The position numbers and the translations under genes are program-made. From Nitrospira sp. (lineage in GTDB: Bacteria > Nitrospirota > Nitrospiria > Nitrospirales > Nitrospiraceae), in contig JAVYIN010000009.1 in the NCBI GenBank assembly GCA_035968315.1, positions 1-64,000 on the forward strand: a DNA stretch of 64,000 bases. Direction: 5' to 3'. The notes beneath the pieces are model-generated. The model was not told where the DNA came from. It ran no database searches and was given only the letters and a program-made list of their open reading frames with translations. This document shows, piece by piece, positions 34,530 through 43,021 of this stretch (position 1 is its first letter; each line of letters opens with the position of its first letter).

Positions 34530-36098
34530 ATGCAATCGGGCGGATTCCCCTGGCTGACATTCTTGATTCTCCTTCCGCTGGCCGGCGCAGCCGCGCTGTT
34601 CTTCGTCAAGGAGACCAGCGTCCGCATGGTCGCGCTCGGCGTCACCCTGGCCGATCTGCTGCTGTCGCTTCCCCTCTGGTGGCTGTTCGACGCCTCGTCG
34701 AGCCAGATGCAGTTCACCGAGAACGCCGCCTGGATCACCTCGCCGCCCGTTCACTATCACCTCGGCCTGGACGGCATCAGCCTGCCGCTCGTCTTGATGA
34801 CGACCGTCCTCATGCCGCTCTGCGTCTCGATTTCCTGGCGCTCGATCGAATCGCGCATTCGCAGCTTCATGGCCATGCTGCTGATCATGGAAGCCGCCAT
34901 GATCGGCGTGTTTGCCGCGCTGGATTTCGTGCTCTTCTACGTGTTCTGGGAAGCGATGCTGATTCCGATGTATCTGCTGATCGGCGTCTGGGGCGGACCG
35001 AACCGGCTGTATGCCGCCATCAAGTTCTTCCTCTACACCCTGGCCGGGAGCGTGCTGCTGCTGGTGGCCATCATCGCCCTCTACTTCCAGGGCGGCCAGA
35101 CCTTCGACATCGTCCAGCTGAGCCAGCACACCTATTCGTCACGGCTCCAGTTCTGGCTCTTCCTGGCCTTCTTCGCCGCCTTCGCGGTGAAGGTGCCGAT
35201 GTTTCCGTTCCATACCTGGCTGCCGGACGCCCACGTGGAAGCGCCGACCGCCGGCAGCGTGATCCTGGCCAGCGTCCTCCTCAAGATGGGCACCTACGGG
35301 TTCCTGCGGTTCAGCCTGCCGATGCTGCCCGACGCGTCGAAAGACTTTACCCCGATGGTCGTGACCCTCTCGATCGTGGCCATCATCTACGGCGCCTACA
35401 TGGCGTTGGCACAGGCGGACATCAAGAAGCTCATCGCCTATTCCAGCGTGAGCCATATGGGGTTCGTGACGCTGGGACTGTTCATGTTCAATCAGCAGGG
35501 CATTGAGGGCGCCGTGATGCAGATGGTCAACCACGGGATCACGACCGGCGGCCTCTTCCTCTGCGTCGGCATCATCTACGAACGGACTCACAGCCGCCAG
35601 ATTGCCGACAACGTCGGCCTCACGAAGCCGATGCCCCGGTATGCCACCCTGCTGGTCATCTTCGCCCTCTCCTCGCTCGGGCTTCCCGGCACCAACAGTT
35701 TTGTCGGCGAGTTCATGGTGCTGGTCGGAACCTTTCTGTGGAGCAAACTCGCGGCGGCGATTGCGTCGCTGGGGATTATCCTGGCGGCCGCCTATATTCT
35801 CTGGATGGTCCAGCGGGTGGCCTTCGGGGAGCCCTTAGCCAAGTTTCTCCCCAAGCTGAAGGATCTCAATCAGCGCGAGATGCTGACGTTGATTCCGCTG
35901 GTCGTGCTGGTGTTCTGGATCGGCCTGTTTCCCAACCCGATTCTCACCCGCATGCATGCCTCAGTGACACAGGTGGTCGCCCGCGCCACCGCGCCGCCGC
36001 GTGAATCGCCCACCTCCACGGGGCGGGTCGCGCCGCTGAGCAATCCCATTCAGAAGGCCCACATGATTCAAGCGATGGAGGAAGCGGCACGGCCATGA
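34530..36098 (+). CDS. nuoM: NADH-quinone oxidoreductase subunit M
   Basis: Antiporter-like subunit, 522 residues, 14 TM helices. Key blocks: LFYVFWEAMLIPMYLLIGVWGG (pumping Glu), AVKVPMFPFHTWLPDAHVEAPTAGSVILA (Lys and His path) and ALAQADIKKLIAYSSVSHMGF. Only one nuoM is present, i.e. the conventional 14-subunit arrangement rather than the two-M variant. The stop overlaps nuoN by 4 nt. Confidence 0.97.
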   Translation: MQSGGFPWLTFLILLPLAGAAALFFVKETSVRMVALGVTLADLLLSLPLWWLFDASSSQMQFTENAAWITSPPVHYHLGLDGISLPLVLMTTVLMPLCVSISWRSIESRIRSFMAMLLIMEAAMIGVFAALDFVLFYVFWEAMLIPMYLLIGVWGGPNRLYAAIKFFLYTLAGSVLLLVAIIALYFQGGQTFDIVQLSQHTYSSRLQFWLFLAFFAAFAVKVPMFPFHTWLPDAHVEAPTAGSVILASVLLKMGTYGFLRFSLPMLPDASKDFTPMVVTLSIVAIIYGAYMALAQADIKKLIAYSSVSHMGFVTLGLFMFNQQGIEGAVMQMVNHGITTGGLFLCVGIIYERTHSRQIADNVGLTKPMPRYATLLVIFALSSLGLPGTNSFVGEFMVLVGTFLWSKLAAAIASLGIILAAAYILWMVQRVAFGEPLAKFLPKLKDLNQREMLTLIPLVVLVFWIGLFPNPILTRMHASVTQVVARATAPPRESPTSTGRVAPLSNPIQKAHMIQAMEEAARP

Positions 36099-37570
36099 CG
36101 ATCTCGGCCCACGATCTGTTCCCCATTCTGCCGGAGCTGCTGGTGATCTTCGCGGCTTGCGCCGTCCTCGCCCTGGATCCCATCACCCCTGCGTCGAAGA
36201 AGGACGGGCTGGCCTGGCTCAGTCTGGCCACCATGGCCATCTGCATGGGCCTGACCGCCGCCCGCATGAGCGATCCGACCACGGCGTTCGGCGGACTGGT
36301 CGTGGTCGATGCCTATTCCTGCTTTTGGAAACTGCTGCTGTACTTCGTCACCGGCCTGACTATTTTATTGTCCTTCCCCTATCTGAAAGAGGAGCGGATC
36401 TACTTCGGCGAGTACTATGGGTTTGTTCTGCTGGCCTTGTCCGGCATGATGGTGATGGTGTCCGGCGCCGACCTCCTGACGATCTATCTCGGCACCGAAC
36501 TCATGTCGCTCTCACTCTATGTGATGGCGGGATTAAAACGAGCGGAACCCCGCTCCCTGGAAGCCTCGGCCAAATACTTTGTGCTCGGCGCGTTTTCCTC
36601 CGGCATCCTGCTGTACGGCATCTCCCTGCTCTACGGCGCAGCCGGCAGCACGCAGCTTCCGGCCATTGCCGCCGCCATCGCCGAACGAAGCTTGAACGAT
36701 CCGTTGCTCTTGTTCGCGACGATTCTCCTGGCGGTCGGATTCAGCTTCAAGCTGGCCGTGGTGCCGTTCCACATGTGGACGCCGGACGTCTACCAAGGCG
36801 CCCCCACCTCCGTCACGGCCTTCATGGCCGTCGCCGCAAAAGCCGCCAGCTTCGGCGCCTTCCTGCGGGTCTTTGTGGAGGGACTCGGCGGAGTCAAAGC
36901 CAACTGGTCCGCGATCTTCCTGCTGCTCTGCATCGGCACATTGATATTGGGCAATATCGTTGCCCTTGTCCAAACGAACATTAAGCGGATGCTGGCCTAC
37001 TCCAGCATCGCCCACGCCGGCTATGCCTTGATCGGCATCGTGGCGGCCGGGCGGCTCGAAGCCGCCGATTCGACCTCGGCCATTGCCAGTGTGATGCTCT
37101 ACATCGCCCTCTACGCCTTCATGACCTTCGGCGCCTTTGCCATTGTCGCCATGTTGCGCAAGGGCGGCCAGGAGGGGGAAGAGATCGAAGACTACAGCGG
37201 CCTCGCGAAGCGCCATCCCCTCGCCGCCCTGTTCATGCTGATCTTCATGGTCTCACTGGCCGGCATTCCCCCGACGGCGGGATTCATCGGCAAGTTCTAT
37301 GTCTTCATGGCGGCGGTCCAGGCGGGCATGTCCTGGCTGGCAATCCTCGCCTTGGTCTTCGCCGCCATTTCCGCCTATTACTATCTGCGCCTCGTCATGG
37401 TGATGTACATGCGGGAGCCGGGTGAGGTCACCGCCACGTCGCCGCGCTTCGTGCCGTCGCCGGCCTTGTCCATTGTCCTGGCCTGCGCCATTGCCGGTGT
37501 GCTCTTCTTCGGCCTGTATCCCAATCCCATTGTGAACCTGGCCACCCAGGCCGCGCTGACCCTGAAGTAA
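36095..37570 (+). CDS. nuoN: NADH-quinone oxidoreductase subunit N
   Basis: Third antiporter-like subunit, 491 residues. Signatures YLGTELMSLSLYVMAGLKR, GFSFKLAVVPFHMWTPDVYQGAPTSVTAFMAVAAKAASFGAF and NIKRMLAYSSIAHAGYALIG. ATGA overlap with nuoM (36095-36098) indicates coupling. Last gene of the complex I operon. The next gene begins 102 nt downstream. Confidence 0.97.
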   Translation: MTISAHDLFPILPELLVIFAACAVLALDPITPASKKDGLAWLSLATMAICMGLTAARMSDPTTAFGGLVVVDAYSCFWKLLLYFVTGLTILLSFPYLKEERIYFGEYYGFVLLALSGMMVMVSGADLLTIYLGTELMSLSLYVMAGLKRAEPRSLEASAKYFVLGAFSSGILLYGISLLYGAAGSTQLPAIAAAIAERSLNDPLLLFATILLAVGFSFKLAVVPFHMWTPDVYQGAPTSVTAFMAVAAKAASFGAFLRVFVEGLGGVKANWSAIFLLLCIGTLILGNIVALVQTNIKRMLAYSSIAHAGYALIGIVAAGRLEAADSTSAIASVMLYIALYAFMTFGAFAIVAMLRKGGQEGEEIEDYSGLAKRHPLAALFMLIFMVSLAGIPPTAGFIGKFYVFMAAVQAGMSWLAILALVFAAISAYYYLRLVMVMYMREPGEVTATSPRFVPSPALSIVLACAIAGVLFFGLYPNPIVNLATQAALTLK

Positions 37571-37672
37571 CGCTCCGTCTTTGTTGAAACAGGTGCGCCG
37601 CCGCCCCGCTCATGCTAGGCTCGCACCTGTCGGCTTGCACCGAACGCAGCCACCCCTAAAGGGTCCTGAACG

Positions 37673-38527
37673 ATGCTGCCAGCCCTGCGCTTCCTCCTCG
37701 ACGTGGTCAAAGCCTTTCGACGGCATGGCTGTGCCAGCCTGGCGGCCTCGCTGGCGTTCTTCTCCCTGCTCTCGCTGTTTCCGCTCGTCTTCCTGCTGCT
37801 GTACGGCATCAGCTTCCTCGTCAGTCAGGATGTGATCGGAGAGCAATTCCTCCTCAGCTTCCTCAAGGGCTTCCTCCCTTCGCTGGGTGAACGGCTGGCC
37901 GATGAGCTGCACCGCATCAGCGTGCTGGAGAGCGTGCGCTGGGCTGTCTTTCTGTCCTTCGCCTGGTTCGGCGCGCTCGTGTTCTATGAACTGGATTATG
38001 CGTTGAATGTCGTCTTCGAAAGCACCTGGCGGCGCCACCCGCTGATCTCCACGGCGATTTCCGTCGCCTCCTTGGGCGCCACGGGATTGCTGCTCATCAT
38101 TTCCTACGTTGCCACTCAGATCATCAACTTCTTGACCAGCTATGTCCCGCAACTCTGGGGGCTGGATCTCGTGGCATTGGCCGCCCACGAATTCCTGCTG
38201 ACCTACACCGTCCCCTTCGGCTTGGCCTTTGTGGCAGTCAGCAGCCTCTACCGCTACGTGCCGCGCCGCCGGCCGGCTTGGCGGGAAGCCATGATCGGAG
38301 GGCTGACTTTCGGTCTCCTCTGGGTCGCCGCCAAACTCCTCTTCGTCACCTACAGTGGCTATGCCACCGTCTACGTGCGCCTCTATGGCTCGCTCCTGGA
38401 AATCGTGTTGATGCTCCTGTGGGTCTACTATTCGGCCAGCTTGCTCTTGTTCGGCGCCGTCGTCACCCACAAGCTCCAGCAGCACGCCCAGGCCATGACA
38501 CCTCCATCGGCACCATCCGCCGCCTAG
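37673..38527 (+). CDS. YihY/BrkB-family inner-membrane protein
   Basis: Multi-TM protein of 284 residues, six predicted helices, with the family pattern AFRRHGCASLAASLAFFSLLSLFPLVFLL, WFGALVFYELDYALNVVF and LLWVAAKLLFVTYSGYATVYVRLYGSLLEIVLMLLWVYYSASLLLFGA. The family was once annotated as RNase BN, incorrectly; its function is unknown. The upstream gap has an extended -10-like TGCTAGGCT (37613-37621) flanked by ACAGGTGCG / CGCACCTGT inverted arms, so it may be transcribed separately from nuo. Confidence 0.88.
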   Translation: MLPALRFLLDVVKAFRRHGCASLAASLAFFSLLSLFPLVFLLLYGISFLVSQDVIGEQFLLSFLKGFLPSLGERLADELHRISVLESVRWAVFLSFAWFGALVFYELDYALNVVFESTWRRHPLISTAISVASLGATGLLLIISYVATQIINFLTSYVPQLWGLDLVALAAHEFLLTYTVPFGLAFVAVSSLYRYVPRRRPAWREAMIGGLTFGLLWVAAKLLFVTYSGYATVYVRLYGSLLEIVLMLLWVYYSASLLLFGAVVTHKLQQHAQAMTPPSAPSAA

Positions 38528-38579
38528 CCTGTGCCCCTCCCTCACGGCTCGGGCCGATCCCCTTGCCAGAGCCATGTTG

Positions 38580-38604
38580 AGCCCGTGCAACTTCCGGGCT
38601 TTTT
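38580..38604 (+). terminator. Intrinsic terminator after the YihY gene
   Basis: AGCCCG, 9-nt loop, CGGGCT, then TTTT (38600-38604). Placed 50 nt after the stop. Confidence 0.7.
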
Positions 38605-38660
38605 GTAGTCCAATCCCCCCTTCCCCGATACAATGGCTTCCGGCGGAAACGGAGGTCTTC

Positions 38661-40016
38661 ATGTCCGAAGATTTCGGCAAAGAGATGTTGATGTTGGGCG
38701 GCACGATCGCGGGCTTTGTCGCGGCCATGCTGACCGTGCTGGAAAAGCTCCTCGACCTCCAGCATCGCCTCCGATCAGGAAAAGAAGGAACGAACGCCGC
38801 ACAACCGGAGCGAGCCTCCCCTGCCGCTACATCGACGATCGACTTCTTTTCCTCCAAGCCACTCCGCGGATCGTCCTATTTGCTGCTCTATGAAACGGGC
38901 GTCATCATGGCCGCCGGAGTGTTGCTCAACTATGTCGGGCTGACCCTCAGCCGCCATATGGAAAGCATCCTGTTTCTTGATATGACCGGCACGGCGCTGG
39001 TGGCATTCCTCCTGGGCCCCTGGTGGGGCGCCATCGCCGCCTTATTGTCCAATTCCGTCGTGAACTGGCTCCTCTATCCGGAGGTCGGCGCCGATGTCGT
39101 GATCTTCCCCTGGTCGCTCGTCAATATGACCGGCGCGCTCTTCTGGGGCGTTCTGGCGAGACAACCGGGCTTTCAGAAATATGTGCGGACGGCCAAGAGC
39201 TCTGCCCTGGCTCACACCTGGTTCCTGCTCAGCTTCGGGGTTGTCGGCGCAGTGGTTATGAGCATCCCCGGCACGCTGGTGCAAGCCGCACTGAACGAGC
39301 GCACCACGTTTGCGCTCAACCCCGACGTCGCCGAGTCATTGAGCGCCCGCGTGACGCAGTGGGAAAGCACCGTGCGGGTGGCGCTGGAATCGATCCTGGG
39401 CCTGCAATGGGGGGAGAATCTCAGTTGGGCGGTCGTCAACTGGTTCCAGAACTGCGTGCGCTACATTCCGGACAAGACCATGAGCGCGGCGATTGCCCTC
39501 GTCGTTCTGAAGTACGGCTATCCGCTATTTGAACAGGAATTGATCCACGGCGGGCCCGAGGGAGCACGCCCGAGCGACGAACGGATGCTTCCGTTAGCGC
39601 TGGGACTCCTCTATGCCCCCTCCTACGCCACGCTGATCAGCAGCGACGGCTATGCAGGCATGGTCTATTGGCCGCTGTGGTCGCTGCCCTGGCTGTTCAT
39701 CGTGATCGGATATGTCTCGCTCAGCTACTGGGGACAACCGGACGATGCGATGCGGGAGGCGCGCCTCCAACGGGCCGCGCGCTATGCCCGCGCACTGAAA
39801 CCCATCGGGAAAGAACCCTCCTATGAATTCTGCCGCCGGCTCACCTTCGTGACGCTGGTCGCCAGCCTCATCTTTGCCCTCTGCCTGCCCATCCTCTTGA
39901 TGGACTTCTACCGTGTGACCTTCAAATTCTTCTGCGTGGTCTACGGCTTCCTGCTCGTCGTCCATCTCATCCGTGTCGCCATCGCGCAGAATATTTCCGT
40001 CGCACGAGCCGAGTGA
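38661..40016 (+). CDS. Multi-TM protein with ECF S-component-like N-terminal half
   Basis: Membrane protein of 451 residues with about ten TM helices. After a short first helix and a polar loop (about 30-65), the stretch FLDMTGTALVAFLLGPWWGAIAALLSNSVVNWLLYP and FPWSLVNMTGALFWGVLAR matches the pattern of ECF transporter substrate-binding (S) components. A periplasmic or cytoplasmic loop (about 205-265) and a further set of helices follow, with an RLTFVTLVASLIFALCLPILLMDFYRV end. The ATG at 38661 has a GGAGG SD at 5 nt; the upstream ATG at 38574 lies in the terminator. No ECF T or A subunit is nearby, so the role is open. Confidence 0.75.
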   Translation: MSEDFGKEMLMLGGTIAGFVAAMLTVLEKLLDLQHRLRSGKEGTNAAQPERASPAATSTIDFFSSKPLRGSSYLLLYETGVIMAAGVLLNYVGLTLSRHMESILFLDMTGTALVAFLLGPWWGAIAALLSNSVVNWLLYPEVGADVVIFPWSLVNMTGALFWGVLARQPGFQKYVRTAKSSALAHTWFLLSFGVVGAVVMSIPGTLVQAALNERTTFALNPDVAESLSARVTQWESTVRVALESILGLQWGENLSWAVVNWFQNCVRYIPDKTMSAAIALVVLKYGYPLFEQELIHGGPEGARPSDERMLPLALGLLYAPSYATLISSDGYAGMVYWPLWSLPWLFIVIGYVSLSYWGQPDDAMREARLQRAARYARALKPIGKEPSYEFCRRLTFVTLVASLIFALCLPILLMDFYRVTFKFFCVVYGFLLVVHLIRVAIAQNISVARAE

Positions 40017-40059
40017 GCAGCGACGCGCCATCCGCCTCTCGCCGTTTGCGAGATACGTT

Positions 40060-41211
40060 TTACGCCTTGTGCAGTTGCAGATAATGCAGGATCGCGGAAT
40101 GGGTCACGAGCCCGATCACCTGTCCCTCCTGCACCACCACCAAACGATCCCAGCCGGCTTGCGTCATCCGCTGCATGGCGTCTAAGACCGGCGCGTTCGG
40201 TTCGATCGTGAGCGAGGGATCCGCCGGCCGCATCACTTGCTGCACGATCTTCCAGGCCCAGAGCGATTGGGGCACCGTCTGTACGTCCATCACCGTGACC
40301 AGCCCCACCAGCTGCCCCTCGGCCACGACCGGAAACCCGCCATACCCATGCGGCACGAAGTACTGATTGACGGCGTCGGCAATCGTGCAGTCCGGAGGAA
40401 TCGAGACCACCGTCTGCACCATGAGATCCCGCACCGGCACCACGGCCAGCGATTGCCGCACCACCGCCTGACGGCGGCTCGCCAAGGCGGTCGCAAAGAG
40501 AAACGTGGCGAGAATGACCACCCACCCGCCATTCGACGCCATCGATTCGGGCAAATCGCCGCTCAACGCCCCGATGACGACCATCACTCCGGCCAGGCCC
40601 AGCAAGACCCCGAAGGACTGGCCGACAAACGACGCCTGCACCGTGGCCCGATAGAAATCCTTCCCCCACGCCCAGAGACCGGCACGCAACGCCCGTCCCC
40701 CGTCCAGCGGAAATCCCGGAATCAGGTTGAAGAGTCCCAGCTGCACATTGACGAAGCCCAGCAGGCTCCCGAGCATCATCAACCCCTTCCATCCCGCCGC
40801 CTCGCCCACGGTTCCCGCCACCTCGACGGCTCCGAGGCAGAGCCCGCCCAGAAGAAAGCTCACGGCTGGGCCCGCGATGGCGATGAGAAACTCCGCTTTG
40901 GGATGCGGCGGCTCCTCCCGCATATGCGCCACTCCGCCGAAGAGAAAGAGGGTGATCTGGCTGATGGGAATGCGGTAGCGCAGCGCGACATAGGAATGCC
41001 CCAGTTCGTGCAAGAGCACGGACAGGAACAACAACACCGCCGCGACGGCCCCCATCGCCCAGTACCGCTCCTCGGACAATCCCGGCAGATTCTCCGGCAG
41101 AAACCCGGACGCGAGGCTGGAGGTCACAAAGAAAAAGACCAGGAACCAGGAGGCATGAATGCGAATCGGAATGCCCAAGGCCCGGCCGATTTCCCACGAA
41201 GGCAATTGCAT
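40060..41211 (-). CDS. M50 site-2-type metalloprotease with CBS pair
   Basis: Intramembrane zinc protease of 383 residues: six TM helices with the zinc motif HELGH (in LLHELGHSYVALRYRIPI) and the third ligand NLIPGFPLDGGRALRA, followed by two CBS domains (about 255-310 and 320-378; VSIPPDCTIADAVNQYFVPHGYGGFPVV, LVTHSAILHYL). This SpoIVFB-like, CBS-regulated architecture suggests nucleotide-sensing cleavage of membrane substrates. ATG 41211 (MQLPSWEIGRALGIPIRIH) matches family starts; upstream in-frame extension to 41298 is rejected. Confidence 0.92.
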   Translation of the reverse strand: MQLPSWEIGRALGIPIRIHASWFLVFFFVTSSLASGFLPENLPGLSEERYWAMGAVAAVLLFLSVLLHELGHSYVALRYRIPISQITLFLFGGVAHMREEPPHPKAEFLIAIAGPAVSFLLGGLCLGAVEVAGTVGEAAGWKGLMMLGSLLGFVNVQLGLFNLIPGFPLDGGRALRAGLWAWGKDFYRATVQASFVGQSFGVLLGLAGVMVVIGALSGDLPESMASNGGWVVILATFLFATALASRRQAVVRQSLAVVPVRDLMVQTVVSIPPDCTIADAVNQYFVPHGYGGFPVVAEGQLVGLVTVMDVQTVPQSLWAWKIVQQVMRPADPSLTIEPNAPVLDAMQRMTQAGWDRLVVVQEGQVIGLVTHSAILHYLQLHKA

Positions 41212-41269
41212 AGGCCCACCGTAACAGTCGAATAAACAACGGGTCAACTCTTCTTCGCCCGGCTTGAGG

Positions 41270-41275
41270 TATACT
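41270..41275 (+). promoter_or_regulatory. -10 box for a leaderless deacetylase mRNA
   Basis: TATACT ends 7 nt before the ATG at 41283, with no SD between. The -35 region is poor. Confidence 0.4.
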
Positions 41276-41282
41276 AGATTGC

Positions 41283-41984
41283 ATGTCACTTCGAGCATGG
41301 GCTTTCCTCTGCATCGGCGTCATCGGACTGGTCGCGCCCCAACTTGGATCAGCCCAAGTCATCAAGTCAGGCCCTCCGTCCTGCCCAGGCATCGCGCTCA
41401 CCTTCGATCTCTGCCCCGTCAGAAAGGGACCAGGGTTCGATCAGGCCCTGGTGGACTACCTTGTCCAGCACCGGATCCCTGCGACATTTTTCATGTCGGG
41501 CAAATGGATCACCAAGCATGATGCCGAGGTCGAGCAGCTGCTCGGCATCGACTACTTTGAAGTCGGCACGCACGGCGAAGTCCATGCGCATCTGCCGATG
41601 CACGACGCCGACGAGCAACGCGAAGAAATCCACCGGCCCGTCCGGTTCCTGCATGAACGCTATGCCCATGACGCCACGCTCTTTCGCCCGCCCTATGGCG
41701 AATATAACGACACGACCGTAGATGTCGTGAAACAGCTCGGCCTGCGCTTCATTCAATGGAACATCGAATCGGGCGACCCGGATCCCACCCTGTCAGCGGA
41801 TCACATCCTCGCCCGCATCGAGAAACGCGCAAAACCGGGCAGCATCGTCGTGCTCCATGCCAACGGCAAAGGAAAGCAGACCAGGGAAGTCATCGAGCGG
41901 TTGACGGCGGACGTGCTCCCACGCAAAGCCCTGAAACCCATGACGGTCAGTGATCTCCTGGCTTGCACACAAAAGAATCCATGA
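41283..41984 (+). CDS. NodB-type polysaccharide deacetylase
   Basis: Exported carbohydrate esterase 4 protein of 233 residues with a signal peptide (about 1-25). NodB motifs: TFDLCPV (motif 1, where the usual second Asp of TFDD is Leu), GTHGEVHAHLP (H-x3-H metal ligands), RPPYGEYN (motif 3), W-N-I-E-S-G-D-P and VVLHANG (motif 5). It probably removes N-acetyl groups from peptidoglycan or a polysaccharide in the periplasm. The altered motif 1 may change metal binding. Its stop overlaps the GNAT start (ATGA). Confidence 0.88.
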   Translation: MSLRAWAFLCIGVIGLVAPQLGSAQVIKSGPPSCPGIALTFDLCPVRKGPGFDQALVDYLVQHRIPATFFMSGKWITKHDAEVEQLLGIDYFEVGTHGEVHAHLPMHDADEQREEIHRPVRFLHERYAHDATLFRPPYGEYNDTTVDVVKQLGLRFIQWNIESGDPDPTLSADHILARIEKRAKPGSIVVLHANGKGKQTREVIERLTADVLPRKALKPMTVSDLLACTQKNP

Positions 41985-42454
41985 GCCTCCCAACCATCAG
42001 AGCGATGCAGCAGGATGACCGCGACGCGGTGGTGCAGCTCCTCGCCGGCTCCGATCCCTGGAAGACACTCGGCTACACCAGCGCCGATTGGAACCGGATC
42101 TTCTCCCCCCTCCCGCAAGGCCGTGAGGCGCTTGTCGCCCTGGTTGATGGGAAGGTGGCCGGCATCGCGTTGCTTCGCGAGAAATTTCTGCTGGGCGATT
42201 ATCTGGAATTGCTCGGGGTGGCGTCATGGGCAAGAGGCCATGGGCTGGGGGGCCAGTTACTCGGACACATCGAGCCCCTCGTATTTGGACGAACGAAGAA
42301 CCTCTTCGCCTGCGTCTCCGACTTCAATACGCCCGCCAGAGCCTTCTATAAGAAGCACGGCTTTCAGGAAATCGGCCCCATGCCGGACTTCTTAATCCCG
42401 GGAAGCGCCGAGCTGCTGCTGCGAAAGACCGCAGGACCGGCGAGAAAGAACTGA
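41981..42454 (+). CDS. GNAT-family N-acetyltransferase
   Basis: Cytoplasmic acyltransferase of 157 residues with the GNAT fold: LELLGVASWARGHGLGGQLLGHIE carries the acetyl-CoA-binding R/Q-x-x-G-x-G/A loop (RGHGLG), and FNTPARAFYKKHGFQEIGPMPDF is the typical C-terminal motif. The substrate is unknown. It overlaps the deacetylase gene by 4 nt, so an ATG at 41981 is preferred over 41963. The stop codon is the first base triplet of a heptad palindrome. Confidence 0.9.
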   Translation: MSLPTIRAMQQDDRDAVVQLLAGSDPWKTLGYTSADWNRIFSPLPQGREALVALVDGKVAGIALLREKFLLGDYLELLGVASWARGHGLGGQLLGHIEPLVFGRTKNLFACVSDFNTPARAFYKKHGFQEIGPMPDFLIPGSAELLLRKTAGPARKN

Positions 42455-42537
42455 TGGCTGATAGCAAATAGCGTAGGCAGGAGGAGAAACCCCTGTCTCT
42501 TGCCATCGGCTATAGGCGATCTGCTATAAGCTCCTCA
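42453..42537. repeat. Heptad palindrome 7, GNAT/glyoxalase gap
   Basis: GATGGCTGATAGC AAATAGC GTAGGCAGGAGG against TGCCATCGGCTATAG GCGATCTGCTATAAGCTCCTC. Period 7; same word family as heptad palindrome 4. Starts within the GNAT stop codon. Confidence 0.7.
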
Positions 42538-42538
42538 T

Positions 42539-42937
42539 ATGAAGGTCACCAAACTCCTCCACACCCGCATGCGCGTCAGCGATCTGGACCAGACGATCCG
42601 GTTCTATACGAACGTGCTGGGTCTTGAAGTGGTCGAACGCAAGACCTCGCCGCGCGGATCACAGCTCGCCTTTTTGAAAGTCCCCAACAGCGACGAGTTG
42701 ATCGAACTGACCAGCTTTCCCCCGAGCGGGCCTGTGAAGGTGCAGGAGGATCTGGTCCATCTCGCCTTTCAGGTGGAGAATCTTGACCACACCATCGCCT
42801 CGCTCACGTCAAAAGGCGTGAAGATCACGGACGGTCCCACACAGACCTCCTCCGGCAGCCGGTTCATCTTCATTGATGCCCCAGACGGCTATGAGATCGA
42901 ATTGATCGAACGGCCTCACGGCGTGACGATCGTCTGA
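42539..42937 (+). CDS. Glyoxalase I-like VOC protein
   Basis: A 132-residue vicinal-oxygen-chelate protein with two beta-alpha-beta-beta-beta units, closest to lactoylglutathione lyase: LLHTRMRVSDLDQTIRFYTNVLGLEVVERK, then VHLAFQVENLDHTI and FIDAPDGYEIELIE. The metal ligands H8, E56, H76 and E123 (approximate) are in place, supporting methylglyoxal detoxification or a related lyase activity. No SD is evident; the ATG directly follows the repeat. Confidence 0.88.
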   Translation: MKVTKLLHTRMRVSDLDQTIRFYTNVLGLEVVERKTSPRGSQLAFLKVPNSDELIELTSFPPSGPVKVQEDLVHLAFQVENLDHTIASLTSKGVKITDGPTQTSSGSRFIFIDAPDGYEIELIERPHGVTIV

Positions 42938-43021
42938 TCATCACCTCCCTCTTTTCCTGCCGATTGGCTTCATGCTACCTTCGACGCCTGACAGCATCGC
43001 TTCACCCTGAAGGAGATTGGT

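Noticed and set aside
37591-37625. ACAGGTGCG...CGCACCTGT inverted repeat after nuoN considered as a terminator
   Set aside because: The loop is about 24 nt with no T-run, and a -10-like box lies within it; it may be regulatory instead, and was mentioned only with the YihY gene.
39941-41401. 486-codon minus-strand frame over the M50 protease
   Set aside because: Shifted-frame shadow (Gly/Arg/Ser-rich); the protease frame contains HELGH and CBS domains.
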